Positions 36,890 to 46,083 are shown, counted from the first letter of the stretch. The stretch: DNA of 64,000 nt from Halobacteriales archaeon QS_9_68_17 (GCA_003023565.1 PXSA01000032.1:90411-154410); one strand, 5' to 3'. The notes: generated by a model from the sequence alone, not told the origin. Program-made: numbers and translations.

Positions 36890-37810
36890 ATGAGCGAGGC
36901 CGACGAATCCCCGTTGCCCGCGGACGCCGACGCCGTCCGGGCGGCCCTGGTCGAGTGGTACGAGGCGGACCACCGCGACTTCCCCTGGCGGCGGACCGAG
37001 GACCCCTACGAGGTCCTCGTCTCGGAGGTGATGAGCCAGCAGACCCAGCTGAGCCGCGTCGAGACGGCGTGGGCGGCGTTCCTGGAACGCTGGCCGACCG
37101 CGGCCGACCTCGCCGCGGCCGACCGCGCAGACGTGGTCGGGTTCTGGACGGACCACAGCCTCGGCTACAACAACCGGGCGCGCTACCTCCACGAGGCGGC
37201 CGGACAGGTAACGGAGGAGTTCGGCGGCGAGTTCCCCGAACCGCCCGAGGCGCTACAGGAACTGCAGGGCGTCGGGCCGTACACCGCAAACGCCGTCGCC
37301 AGTTTCGCGTTCGACAACGGGAACGCCGTCGTCGACACCAACGTCAAGCGCGTGCTGTACCGCGCGTTCGACGTGCCCGACGACGACGGCGAGTTCGAGC
37401 GCGTGGCGGGAGAACTCATGCCGGCGGGCGAGTCGCGGGTGTGGAACAACGCGATAATGGAACTCGGCGGCGTCGCCTGCGAGCAGACGCCCGCCTGCGA
37501 GGAGGCCGGTTGCCCGTGGCGCGAGTGGTGTTCCGCCTACCACACCGGCGACTTCACCGCGCCGGACGTGCCGACACAGCCCTCCTTCGAGGGGAGCAGG
37601 CGGCAGTTCCGCGGGAAGGTCGTTTCCCTGCTCGACGAGTACGGCGAACTCGCGCTCGACGACCTCGGCCCGCGCGTCCGCGTCGACTACAACCCCGACG
37701 GCGAGGGCGAAGCGACGCGGGAGTGGCTCCGCGGCCTCGTCCGGGACCTGGCGGACGACGGCCTCGTGGAGTTCGACGGGGAGAGCGGCGTCGCGCGACT
37801 ACGGAAGTGA
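36890..37810 (+). CDS. mutY: A/G-specific adenine glycosylase
   Basis: This 306-residue MutY removes adenine opposite 8-oxoguanine in base excision repair. Motifs are RTEDPYEVLVSEVMSQQTQLSRV (with the catalytic Glu), the helix-hairpin-helix LQGVGPYTANAV, the catalytic Asp in VVDTNVKR, and the Fe-S cysteines in CEQTPACEEAGCPWREWC. A C-terminal domain of about 80 residues follows, shorter than bacterial NUDIX-like tails. The gene stands alone between minus-strand neighbours. Confidence 0.95.
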   Translation: MSEADESPLPADADAVRAALVEWYEADHRDFPWRRTEDPYEVLVSEVMSQQTQLSRVETAWAAFLERWPTAADLAAADRADVVGFWTDHSLGYNNRARYLHEAAGQVTEEFGGEFPEPPEALQELQGVGPYTANAVASFAFDNGNAVVDTNVKRVLYRAFDVPDDDGEFERVAGELMPAGESRVWNNAIMELGGVACEQTPACEEAGCPWREWCSAYHTGDFTAPDVPTQPSFEGSRRQFRGKVVSLLDEYGELALDDLGPRVRVDYNPDGEGEATREWLRGLVRDLADDGLVEFDGESGVARLRK

Positions 37811-37826
37811 TTCACGAAGCGGAGCG

Positions 37827-38558
37827 TCACACCTCGCGAGCCATCATCACCTCGTCGACGAGGTCGCCGTCGAGCGTGTAGTGGTTCCGGCGGATCCCCT
37901 CGGTGTGCCAGTCGTGGGCCTCCAGAAACGCCATCGCCTCGTCGTTGACGGCCGGCACGCTGTTGTACACCTTGCGATAGCCGTTCGCGTTCGTCCACGC
38001 CGTCGCGCGGTCCAGCAGCGTCGTGCCGATGCCGCGCTCGCGGTACGCCTCGCGCACCCCGACGGTCAGCTGCGCGCCGTTGCTCATCTTCTCGATCTGA
38101 GGGAGGTCGAGGTGGGTCCAGCCGACCACCTCGTCGTCGTGCTCCGCGACGAAGAACACGCGGGACTCGACGGTGTTGTGTCGCGTCACCGTGTCCTCGT
38201 ACAGCAGTTGCTCGGCGACGCTCTCCGCGACGACGTAGTCGGCCGTCTCCGTCACGTCCCGGATGGCGTCGACCAGTGACTCGAAGTCGTCGTTGTGGGC
38301 CGGGCGGACCGCGTACCCGAGGTCGCCGGTCGAGTGCCGTTCGACGGAGCCGGCGTCGACCGCGATCCGGAGCGTTCCTCCCTCCTCCGCGACGTAGCCG
38401 CTCGCGGTAAGCCGGTCGAGCTCGTCGCGGAACTGCTCGGCGGAGAGCGACGCCATCTCGCGAACGCGGTGACGCGCCGCGGTGCCGTGTCGCTCCACGA
38501 ACTGGTAGATCTCCTTGCTGGCCTCCGTCTCGAAGTCGAGGCGGTCGAGCGTCTGCAT
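37827..38558 (-). CDS. GNAT acetyltransferase with N-terminal winged helix
   Basis: In this 243-residue protein the first 70 residues (IYQFVERHGTAARHRVREMASLSAEQFRDELDRLTASGYV) form a small winged helix-like domain. Residues 80-243 are a GNAT domain with LTVGVREAYRERGIGTTLLDRA as the acetyl-CoA loop and NSVPAVNDEAMAFLEAHDW near the end. The combination suggests a DNA- or protein-targeted acetyltransferase, although this is only inferred. The start at 38558 includes the whole N-terminal domain. Confidence 0.85.
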   Translation of the reverse strand: MQTLDRLDFETEASKEIYQFVERHGTAARHRVREMASLSAEQFRDELDRLTASGYVAEEGGTLRIAVDAGSVERHSTGDLGYAVRPAHNDDFESLVDAIRDVTETADYVVAESVAEQLLYEDTVTRHNTVESRVFFVAEHDDEVVGWTHLDLPQIEKMSNGAQLTVGVREAYRERGIGTTLLDRATAWTNANGYRKVYNSVPAVNDEAMAFLEAHDWHTEGIRRNHYTLDGDLVDEVMMAREV

Positions 38559-38676
38559 GTGTCGTGGGTACGGCCACCCCCGTCTTAGGGTTGGCGTGTG
38601 GTAACGCACTCGAACCGCCGACGGGCGTCGCCGCCGCACCGGTGGCTCTTAGTCGCTCTCGGTCGAGCCCGTACAC

Positions 38677-39261
38677 ATGCCCGAAGACGTACGCGTCGTC
38701 GGTATCGCGGGGAGCCTCCGCGAGGGGAGCGCGTCGCGCAAGGCGGTGGACCACGCGCTCGACGAGACCGAACGGGCCGGCGCGTCGACGGAACTGCTCG
38801 ACCTGCGCGAGTACGACCTGCCGATGATCGACCCGGACGAGGACGACCCGGAAGACGCGAAGCGGCTGAAGGCGTCCGTCCGCGAGGCGGACTCGATCCT
38901 GCTCGCCAGTCCGATGTACCACGGGTCGTACTCCTCGCCGCTGAAGACGGCGCTGGACTACTGCGGGTTCGACGAGTTCGAGAACAAGACGGTTGGCCTG
39001 CTGGCGGTGGCCGGCGGGAGCTTCCCCATCACCGCTCTGGAGCATCTCCGGTCGGTCTGTCGCGCGTTAGACGCCTGGGTGATCCCGCATCAGGCGGCGG
39101 TACCGAAGTCCCACAGCGCGTTCAGCGACGGGGCGTTCGTCGACGACGGCATCGAGGGGCGCGTCCGCGAACTCGGCAGGCAGGCGGTGCAGTACGCGAA
39201 CATCGAACCCGACCCGGAGTCGTTCGAGAGCGAGGAGAACGTCGGCGCGGTGAACCAGTAG
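38677..39261 (+). CDS. NADPH-dependent FMN reductase family protein
   Basis: This 194-residue flavodoxin-like protein begins with the FMN-binding loop GIAGSLREGSASRKAV. A second loop, ASPMYHGSYSSPLKTALDYCG, is the family signature, and a third, VAGGSFPITALEHLRSV, is also present. It probably reduces FMN, quinones or azo compounds with NADPH. The length is typical. The sequence downstream (39262-40054) is a degraded gene. Confidence 0.92.
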   Translation: MPEDVRVVGIAGSLREGSASRKAVDHALDETERAGASTELLDLREYDLPMIDPDEDDPEDAKRLKASVREADSILLASPMYHGSYSSPLKTALDYCGFDEFENKTVGLLAVAGGSFPITALEHLRSVCRALDAWVIPHQAAVPKSHSAFSDGAFVDDGIEGRVRELGRQAVQYANIEPDPESFESEENVGAVNQ

Positions 39262-39399
39262 CCGTCCCGACCGGCCGGTCGGGACCTGTCGACGACACGA
39301 GAGTGTCACGGAGCGCCCTCGTCCCGGCCCTTTCGGACCTGCGCGTTCTCCGACCGCGACTTCGGACGCAGCGAGCGCCGGCGAGGGGACGACTCGCTC

Positions 39400-39900
39400 G
39401 GAGCGTGTTTCTCGACCTTCATCGGGGGATCCTCGGGGCGGCGACGCTGCTCGGCGTCGTCTGGCTCGCCCGCAGGCCGAGCGGACGTCATCGCGGTCGG
39501 CCCGAAGAGCTTCGCCGGGACAGTCTTCGGGAGCGGCGCGGTCGCCGGCCTGTTCACCCTGATCACCGTGGTGCGGTCGATCGATCGGCCCGTCCTCTGG
39601 TCTTCGGGTCGCCGGCGGGCCTCCGCGACGGGTTTCAGGGGACTCGCGAGGTCCGCGAGAACGTGGCGGACATCACGGGGCGGGCCACAGTCCCGAACGA
39701 CCCGGGGCAGTTCCTCGCCGCCGTCGGGGACGGCCTGATGGCGCACGCGGACCGCCGGCGACGACTACGACACCGACGTGCGGACGGAGATAGACGAGTA
39801 CGCGCTGGCGGTCGCGGAGTACGGCGAGCGCGTCTCCGGCGTCGGGGAGAGCGACCGGGCGACGAACGTGCTGACGGACGTGCTCGGTCGTGCTGCTCGT
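39400..39900 (+). pseudogene. Degraded membrane-protein gene
   Basis: Fragments in different plus-strand frames read GILGAATLLGVVWLA, GLFTLITVVRSIDRPVLW, RATVPNDPGQFLAAVGDGL and DVRTEIDEYALAVAEYGERV in order. They look like one haloarchaeal membrane protein with a cytoplasmic tail, broken by at least three frameshifts. No intact start or stop frame exists. The limits given are approximate. Confidence 0.5.
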
Positions 39901-40054
39901 CCACGTCCTCCGTGTCTCGACTACCATGTGGTACACACTCGGTCGGCCCGTTCGTCCGGCCCGAGCAGTGAAAGGGAACGGCTTTACACCCGGCCCGAAC
40001 GTGTGCACGTATGGACGTGTTCGTCGCCGGACCGCGCTCCCGCGAGGTGGTCGC

Positions 40055-40657
40055 GTGACCCAGTGGATAGAGAGCTCGACCGGCGGGCGCGACCGCGGCC
40101 CCAGAGCTATCGCTCGCGCGTGGGTCGAGGTGCTGACGCGCCCGAAGCGCTTCTTCCGGTCAGCGGTCGCGCCGGGCGATCAGGCCCCGGGGCTCGTGTT
40201 CGCGATGAGCGTCGTGCTGGTCGAAGAGCTCGTTCGGTATCTACTGGTCGCGGACGCCTACCCGGTCGTCGCCGGCCAACGGACGCTGTCGGCGGTGCTG
40301 TGGCTGGGGGTCGCCGTCGTGCTCGTTGCGCCGGCGGCGCTTCACCTGACGGCGGCGCTGGAGACGGTGTTGCTGATGCCCTTCGTCTCCGAGCGGGCCG
40401 GGATCAGCCAGACGGTCCAGACCATCGCGTACAGCGCCGCGCCCTGCGCCTTCGCCGGCGTCCCGATTCCGGAGGTGCGGGCGCTCTGTGGCTTCTACGC
40501 CGCGACGCTGCTCGCCGTCGGCGTCGCCACGATCCACGACACGAGCGTCGAGCGGGCGGCGCTCGCGAGCCTCGTCCCGGCGGCGCTGGTGTTCGGCGTC
40601 GGCTTCCGCACGTTCGACGCCGTCGAGACGCTGCTACGCCAGTGGTACATCATCTAG
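40055..40657 (+). CDS. Yip1-domain membrane protein
   Basis: This 200-residue protein has about five transmembrane helices and the opening VEVLTRPKRFFRSAVAPGDQAPGLVFAMSVVLV of haloarchaeal Yip1-like proteins. The GTG at 40055 is preferred since it begins MTQWIESSTGG just before the domain. It overlaps in the pattern GTGA with the stop of a 15-codon ATG frame at 40010 (MDVFVAGPRSREVVA), which may be a leader or a remnant of the degraded gene upstream. It overlaps the convergent methylase gene by four bases. Confidence 0.8.
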   Translation: MTQWIESSTGGRDRGPRAIARAWVEVLTRPKRFFRSAVAPGDQAPGLVFAMSVVLVEELVRYLLVADAYPVVAGQRTLSAVLWLGVAVVLVAPAALHLTAALETVLLMPFVSERAGISQTVQTIAYSAAPCAFAGVPIPEVRALCGFYAATLLAVGVATIHDTSVERAALASLVPAALVFGVGFRTFDAVETLLRQWYII

Positions 40658-41697
40658 AACGGTTCGTGCGTCGCGGCGTACCCCGACTCGGTTTGCCGGA
40701 CGTCCGTCACCGAGTACAGTCGGATCTCCCGCTCCTGTTTCGTCCGGACGGGCGTGTCGTAGTGTTCCGCCTCGTAGCCCAGCGAGTCGCCCGCCGCTCT
40801 GACCTCCGCGACGAACTCGCGGTGGTCCTCGAACCGGCGCTCGTTGATCGCCGCCGACAGCGCGGGGAGGTCGCCCACGTAGTCGTCGAACGCCTCGACG
40901 AACGACGGCGATAGCTCGTAGCCGACCGAGTCGCGCGCGCTGGCCATCGCCGCCGCGGTCGTCGTCCCGGTGCCCCAGAACGGGTCGAGGACGGTGTCGC
41001 CGCGGACGGAGTACATGTTGACGAGGCGGTACGGGATGGCGAGGGGGTACGCGCCGGAGCGCTCGCGCAGGTCGGGGTCGGCGCTCTCGTCGAGTTCCTG
41101 CGCCCGGCCGCGGACGTCCGTCCACACGTCGGAGAACCACTCGTTGCGCTCCTCCCAGAAGTAGGCGCTCTCGTACCGCCGCGTCGCGTTCGGCTCGAAC
41201 CGGCGGGAGCCGCCGTTGCGGAACACGAGGACGTACTCGTGTTCCAGCGTGACGTAGGCGTTCGGCGGCAGCATGCCCGACCCCATGAACTTGCTCGCCT
41301 TGTTCGTCGGCTTGCGCCAGAGCACGTCCGGGAGCGCCTGGAAGCCCAGGTCGCGGAACGTCTCGATGACCTGTACGTGGTTCGGGAACTGCTGGAAGCT
41401 GTCGCCGATAGAGCGCGTGGCGTCGCCGACGTTGACGCAGGCGATGCCGCCCGGGACGAGCACGCGGGCGACCTCGGCCCACACCTCGGCCAGCAGGTCG
41501 TGCATCAGGTCGAATGCCCGGTCGCCGTCGGCCGCGTCGAGGGCCTCGCCCACCGCGGGATCGAGGCTGGCGAACGTCTCGTCCCACATCTCGATCATGG
41601 GGTACGGGGGTGAAGTCACCACCAGTTCGACGCTGTCGTCCGCCAGCTCCGTCATCGAGCGGGCGTCGCCGACGTGCGCCTCGTGTGTCGTCTCCAC
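40654..41697 (-). CDS. zim: DNA methyltransferase, Zim-like
   Basis: This 347-residue amino-methyltransferase has catalytic motif TSPPYPMI at residues 28-35 and the SAM-binding motif DPFWGTGTTTAAAM near residue 243, in the order of the beta class of N4-cytosine/N6-adenine methylases. It resembles the orphan haloarchaeal methylase Zim, linked to methylation of CTAG. No restriction endonuclease adjoins it. The start is a GTG at 41697. The family is certain; the Zim name and CTAG target are inferred from resemblance. Confidence 0.8.
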   Translation of the reverse strand: METTHEAHVGDARSMTELADDSVELVVTSPPYPMIEMWDETFASLDPAVGEALDAADGDRAFDLMHDLLAEVWAEVARVLVPGGIACVNVGDATRSIGDSFQQFPNHVQVIETFRDLGFQALPDVLWRKPTNKASKFMGSGMLPPNAYVTLEHEYVLVFRNGGSRRFEPNATRRYESAYFWEERNEWFSDVWTDVRGRAQELDESADPDLRERSGAYPLAIPYRLVNMYSVRGDTVLDPFWGTGTTTAAAMASARDSVGYELSPSFVEAFDDYVGDLPALSAAINERRFEDHREFVAEVRAAGDSLGYEAEHYDTPVRTKQEREIRLYSVTDVRQTESGYAATHEPF

Positions 41698-41836
41698 GTC
41701 GTCACCTCCGACGCCGCGCCGCCCCGTAAAACGGTCGGTTCGCGCATCTACTGGGCGCTGAACGCGTTCGAACGGGGGGAGCGCCGCTCACGAAACGGGA
41801 GGACCGTTCCGCGCCGCGCGGGCCGCCGGGTCGGTG

Positions 41837-42562
41837 TCACACTCGGTCGTCGAGCCCCGTCATCGCGGACATCGCCGCCTCCAGCACCTTGCGTTCGCCG
41901 CGCCGGAGGTTGGTCGAGACCGCGGTCTTCGAGACGTCGAAGTGGTCCGCGAGGTCGCCGAGGGTCGTCTCTCGGGGGGACTGGTAGTAGCCACGTTCCG
42001 CCGCCGTCTGCAGGGTTTCGAGCTCCGTCTCGGTGAGCGACCGGCAGCCGTCGAGGAGGTCCAGCGCGCTGCCGGAGTTCTCGATCAGGTCGAACAGCGT
42101 CGTCGCGTCGAAGTGGTCTCGGGTCTCGACGCGGAAGTCGTTGTGCCGTTCGAGTTCGGCCAGCGTCTCGTCCTCGGTGGCGTCGTCATCGAAGCCCACG
42201 TGCCAGTGCTCGCGGCCGTCCTCGATCTGGAACGGACCGGTGATGTAGCCGCCGTTGCGCTCTATCGTCTCCATCGCGTTCGTCTCGTCGATGGCGGTCG
42301 TGATCTGGGCCACGTTCTCCCGCTTCGAGAGGATGGAGCAGCGCTTCATGTTCCGATGGTCCCGAAGGGTGTGCAACCCCTTGTCGAGCGCGTTCCGCGA
42401 GTCGGCCTTGGCGACGAGCCGCGTCTCTAGTCGCCTCGCGTCCGTGTCCAGTTGCCACTGCACGGCCGAGAACGCGATGTCCTCGTCGTCGGTCGTGTCG
42501 ATGAACGGGCAGTCGTACTGCCGCATGTCGATATCGAGGTCGATCATCGCGTTGTTAACCAT
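41837..42562 (-). CDS. HTH_10 (bacterio-opsin activator-like) regulator
   Basis: In this 241-residue protein the C-terminus is the HTH_10 domain: LTETELETLQTAAERGYYQSPRETTLGDLADHFDVSKTAVSTNLRRGERKVLEAAM. The N-terminal 170 residues are a haloarchaeal sensor-like domain beginning MIDLDIDMRQYDCPFIDTTDDEDI. The ATG at 42562 is followed by a second ATG five codons in. It is divergent from the TetR-MATE operon, with about 125 bases between, which hold the TetR operator. Confidence 0.87.
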   Translation of the reverse strand: MVNNAMIDLDIDMRQYDCPFIDTTDDEDIAFSAVQWQLDTDARRLETRLVAKADSRNALDKGLHTLRDHRNMKRCSILSKRENVAQITTAIDETNAMETIERNGGYITGPFQIEDGREHWHVGFDDDATEDETLAELERHNDFRVETRDHFDATTLFDLIENSGSALDLLDGCRSLTETELETLQTAAERGYYQSPRETTLGDLADHFDVSKTAVSTNLRRGERKVLEAAMSAMTGLDDRV

Positions 42563-42666
42563 GGTACCGTCTTGCACAATATAACGTTTGTCATAATTTA
42601 CCGGTATCGAAGTGCCGAAGCGGACGGAGCGTGCGCGACGGGCCGAAACATCAAGGGTTAAACGGC

Positions 42667-42684
42667 TGAATGAACGTTCAATCA
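42667..42684. promoter_or_regulatory. Palindromic operator of the TetR-MATE operon
   Basis: The sequence TGAATGAACGTTCAATCA is an 18-base inverted repeat with one mismatch, centred on AACGTT. It ends three bases before the ATG at 42688. The size and position fit autoregulation by the TetR-type repressor, whose binding would block transcription of itself and the MATE pump. Confidence 0.75.
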
Positions 42685-42687
42685 ACA

Positions 42688-43299
42688 ATGACCACCGAAC
42701 TGTTCGACGAGGCCCCCGACGACACGCGGGCCGCCATCATGCAGGCGACCTATCGGGCGCTGTGCGAACACGGCTACGCGGGGCTGACGATCCAGCGGAT
42801 CGGCGACGAGTTCCCCAAGAGCAAGTCGCTGCTCTATCACCACTACGACGGCAAGGACGACCTCCTGCTCGATTTCCTCTCGTTCATGCTCGACCGCTTC
42901 CGCGAGACGGTCCTCCGGTGGGAGAGCGAGGCACCCGAGACCCGACTCCGGGAACTTATCGACTACGTGGTCCCGGTCGACGCGGACGACGAGCGCCACG
43001 AGTTCCGCAAGGCGATGGTCGAGCTCCGCGCGGGGGCGGCGACCGACGAAGCGTACCGCGAGCACTTCACGGAGAGCGACCGGTTCTTCCAGGACGAAGT
43101 CGCGTCGGTGATCGCGGAGGGTGTCGACCGCGGTGACGTCGGGGACGTCGACCCCGCCGCGGTCGCCGCTCACCTCCAGACGACCTTCGAGGGCTGGATG
43201 GTCCGGTCCGCGACGGCCGACTTCGACGCCGAAGCGAGGGTGCTCCGGTCGGAACTGCACCGGTACGTCGACGCGCTGGTCGCGGAGGACGGGCGATGA
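42688..43299 (+). CDS. TetR/AcrR family repressor
   Basis: This 203-residue protein has an N-terminal HTH ATYRALCEHGYAGLTIQRIGDEFPKSKSLLYHHYDGKDDLL, typical of TetR, and a variable helical ligand domain. I chose the ATG at 42688 because the operator lies just before it; the upstream ATG at 42670 would place coding sequence across the operator. The stop overlaps the MATE start by four bases, so the two are one operon. It probably senses a compound exported by the pump. Confidence 0.92.
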   Translation: MTTELFDEAPDDTRAAIMQATYRALCEHGYAGLTIQRIGDEFPKSKSLLYHHYDGKDDLLLDFLSFMLDRFRETVLRWESEAPETRLRELIDYVVPVDADDERHEFRKAMVELRAGAATDEAYREHFTESDRFFQDEVASVIAEGVDRGDVGDVDPAAVAAHLQTTFEGWMVRSATADFDAEARVLRSELHRYVDALVAEDGR

Positions 43300-44774
43300 G
43301 CGCCCCCGGCGACGACCGCGCCATCGACGTGGTGGACGGCGCGCTGGTCAAACCGCTCGTGCTCCTCTCGCTTCCGATCGTCGTCACGAACCTCCTGCAG
43401 GTGGGGTACAACCTGGCCGACACCTTCTGGGTCGGCCGCCTCGGGCAGGCGGCGGTGAGCGCTATCTCCTTCTCGTGGGCGGTCGTCTTTCTCGTCATCG
43501 CGCTCGCCGCGGGGTTCACCGTCGCGGGGACGGTGCTCGTCGCACAGAACAAGGGCGCGGGCAACACGGACCGCATCGCGAACGTGGCGGGCCAGACGAT
43601 CACCTTCGTCATCGCCGTGTCCGCCGCCCTGTCGGTCGTCGGGTACGCCCTCGCCCCGTGGCTGCTCCAGTTAGTCGGCACGACGCCCGGCACCGAGGAG
43701 TTCGCGCTGTCGCTCGCGTACACCCGGACGATGTTCCTCGGTCTCCCCTTCGTCTTCGGCTTTTTCATCTTCCAGGCGCTCCTACAGGGGTGGGGCGACA
43801 CCCGGACGCCGCTGTACCTGATGGCGCTCGGCGTCTTCCTCAACGTGGCCGCGGACCCGTTCTTCATCCTCGGGTTTGAAGGGAACGTCCTGTTCGCCTG
43901 GACCGGCCTCGAATCGCTCGAAGCGTCGCTGTACGCCGCGACCGGCTTCTCCGGGTTCGGCGTCCGGGGCGCGGCGCTCGCGACGATCATCACCCGCGGT
44001 ATCGGGGCCGTGATCGGCGTTGCGCTGCTGCTCTCCGGCCGCGTCGGCATCGGCCTCTCGCCGTCCGACTTCGTGCTCCGCGCGGCGACGGTCCGCGAGA
44101 TCGTTCGGATCGGCGCGCCGGCGAGCGTCGAGCGGAGCACGGTCGCCGTGAGCACCACCGTCGTCACCGCGCTCGTCGCCCTCGTCGGCGCGGACGCGGT
44201 CGCCGGCTACGGCATCGGTACCCGCGTCACCTCGATGGTCGTCCTGCCCGCGCTGGGACTCGCCCGCGGCGTCGAGACCGTCGTCGGCCAGAACCTCGGT
44301 GCCGACCAACCGGACCGCGCCAAGCGCGGCGTGTACACGGCGACGGCGATCATCGTCGTCTGCCTGCTCGCGCTCTCCGCGGTCGTCTACGCGTTCGCCG
44401 ACTCCATCGTCGACGTGTTCATCACCGGCGAGAGCGCCGCCGCGGTGATCGACATCGGCGCGGACTACCTCCGGGTCGTCGGCGCGTCGTACGTCTTCCT
44501 CGGCGTGTTCTACGTCGTCCAGGGCGGCTTCCGCGGGAGCGGGAGCACCCGTATCGCGATGGCGTTCGCGTTCTTCGGGTTCATCCTCGTCCGCGCGACG
44601 CTCGCGTATGCCCTCGTCGGCCCGCTCGACATGGGTGCGACCGGCGTCTGGTTCGGCGTCGCCGCCGCGAACGCGCTCATGGCCGCCACGGCCGGCCTCT
44701 ACTTCCTGCGGGGAACGTGGGCCGAAGGCGTCGTCGACCCGACCGGCCCCGGTCCCGCACCCGGCGACGACTGA
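43296..44774 (+). CDS. MATE family efflux transporter
   Basis: This 492-residue membrane protein has about twelve helices in two repeated halves. It shows VGYNLADTFWVGRLGQAAVSAISFSW near the N-terminus and the corresponding PASVERSTVAVSTTVVTALVALVGADAVAGYGIGTR of the second half. MATE proteins export cationic drugs or metabolites with sodium or proton antiport. It is co-transcribed with the TetR-type repressor. The substrate is unknown. Confidence 0.95.
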   Translation: MSAPGDDRAIDVVDGALVKPLVLLSLPIVVTNLLQVGYNLADTFWVGRLGQAAVSAISFSWAVVFLVIALAAGFTVAGTVLVAQNKGAGNTDRIANVAGQTITFVIAVSAALSVVGYALAPWLLQLVGTTPGTEEFALSLAYTRTMFLGLPFVFGFFIFQALLQGWGDTRTPLYLMALGVFLNVAADPFFILGFEGNVLFAWTGLESLEASLYAATGFSGFGVRGAALATIITRGIGAVIGVALLLSGRVGIGLSPSDFVLRAATVREIVRIGAPASVERSTVAVSTTVVTALVALVGADAVAGYGIGTRVTSMVVLPALGLARGVETVVGQNLGADQPDRAKRGVYTATAIIVVCLLALSAVVYAFADSIVDVFITGESAAAVIDIGADYLRVVGASYVFLGVFYVVQGGFRGSGSTRIAMAFAFFGFILVRATLAYALVGPLDMGATGVWFGVAAANALMAATAGLYFLRGTWAEGVVDPTGPGPAPGDD

Positions 44775-44881
44775 GGAACCGACCGCGGCGGCCCGGTCCC
44801 AGTCGTCCCGGCCGCCGCGAACGTTTCTCGACGCCGGCGTCGTGCCAGTCCACTGAAACCCCTGCTCCACGTAGCGAACAC

Positions 44882-45439
44882 ATGGGCTTTCACACGTACG
44901 ACCCCGAGAACGCCGACCGACTGGAGGACGCCGCGTTCCGCTACCGCCACTGCTCCGTCGAGGAACTGCTCGGGCCGCTCCCCGTCGGCGAGACGGTCGT
45001 CGACCTCGGCAGCGGCACGGGCTTCTACACCGACGACGTCGCCCGCCGCGCCGGCCGCGTGTACGCCGTCGACGTGCAGGAAGCGATGCACGACACATAT
45101 CGGGAGAAGGGCGTCCCGGAGAACGTCGACCTCGTCACCGCCGACGCCGCCGACCTCCCGCTCCCGGACGGCGAGGCCGCGGCCGTCGTCTCGACGATGA
45201 CGTACCACGAGTTCTACGGCGCGGCGGCGCTGTTCGAACTCCGCCGCGTCGTCGGGCCGGGCGGCCGTCTGGTGGTCGCGGACTGGTCCGCCCGCGGTGC
45301 CGGCGAGTTCGGCCCGCCGACCGACGAGCGCTACGGTCCCGACGAGGTCCGCGGCCACTTCGACGCGGCTGATCTCACGGTCGAACGACTCGATGACCGG
45401 CCGGAGACGTGGTTCCTCGTGGCGCGCGTGCCGGAGTGA
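44882..45439 (+). CDS. Class I SAM-dependent methyltransferase
   Basis: This 185-residue methyltransferase has motif I VVDLGSGTGFYTDDVA, an acidic residue after strand 2 in VYAVDVQE, motif II DAADLPLPDGEAAAVV and motif IV MTYHEFYG. It resembles UbiE/SmtA-like enzymes. The start at 44882 begins MGFHTYDPENADRLED. The substrate is unknown. The region downstream to 45760 is non-coding. Confidence 0.9.
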   Translation: MGFHTYDPENADRLEDAAFRYRHCSVEELLGPLPVGETVVDLGSGTGFYTDDVARRAGRVYAVDVQEAMHDTYREKGVPENVDLVTADAADLPLPDGEAAAVVSTMTYHEFYGAAALFELRRVVGPGGRLVVADWSARGAGEFGPPTDERYGPDEVRGHFDAADLTVERLDDRPETWFLVARVPE

Positions 45440-45524
45440 CGGGGGCGTCGCCGGAGCGGACCGCGCTGAACGCTCCTCCGCGCCATCGCTTTTTGACATG
45501 ACCGGCCGGAGCGAAAGCGTCGGC

Positions 45525-45740
45525 GGGGACGGAGAGAACGGCAGGGAGGGCTGTCGGAGAGGCGTCAGCGGGCGGTCGGCGTCAGTGGGGGCGCGGCGTC
45601 GGCGGGCAGCGGGTTGGGGCGGAGGGCCGAAGGGGGAAGGGGCGTCAGCGGGGGCGTAATGGAGGGCCGGCGGCGGGCGTAGTGGGAGGGCCGGCGGCGT
45701 CAGCGGAGGGACCGGGGAGTCGCGTCAGCGCGGCGGTGTG
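45525..45740 (+). repeat. G-rich degenerate tandem repeat tract
   Basis: About 215 bases, nearly free of T on the plus strand, are built from variants of GGCGTCAGCGGG and GGAGGGCCGGCGGCG. The motif GTCAGCG or GTCAGTG recurs about six times. The strand asymmetry is strong. No gene fits. It lies directly downstream of the last of the three minus-strand HalOD1 genes. Confidence 0.65.
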
Positions 45741-45760
45741 GACGTCGTTCGACCGGCCGA

Positions 45761-46072
45761 TCAGTCCGAGGTGACCGCCCGCGCGGTCCGAACGGCCGTA
45801 TCGGCGGCGAGGACGACGTCGACGGTCCCGTCGGCGCGAACGGTAACGTCGCAGCCCGCGTACGCGAACTCGAAGCTACCGCCGAGACGCTCTATGCTGT
45901 CGGTCCGGTCCTCGAAGAGCCTGTTCAGGGCGTCGGGGTCGACGGTGTCGTACAGCGGCGGCAGTTCCATCGGATCGTCGCCGGTCGCGTCGGCGACGGC
46001 GAGGACGACGGTCTGGCTGACGGGTTCGGTCTCGGCGGTACGTTCGGTGTGGGTAGGCAGTTCGGCGCTCAT
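45761..46072 (-). CDS. HalOD1-domain protein (tandem copy 1)
   Basis: This 103-residue protein consists of a short acidic N-terminus and a HalOD1 (halobacterial output domain 1) core: VSQTVVLAVADATGDDPMELPPLYDTVDPDALNRLFED, then FEFAYAGCDVTVRADGTVDV. It is one of three adjacent paralogues on the minus strand. The domain is thought to act as an output module in haloarchaeal signalling; free-standing copies are common. The upstream sequence aligns without gaps to that of the other two copies. Confidence 0.88.
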   Translation of the reverse strand: MSAELPTHTERTAETEPVSQTVVLAVADATGDDPMELPPLYDTVDPDALNRLFEDRTDSIERLGGSFEFAYAGCDVTVRADGTVDVVLAADTAVRTARAVTSD

Positions 46073-46083
46073 CGTCTACTACC

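Noticed and set aside
40010..40057. 15-codon frame MDVFVAGPRSREVVA overlapping the Yip1 start
   Set aside because: Too short to support as a gene; it may be part of the degraded gene upstream. Noted under the Yip1 entry.
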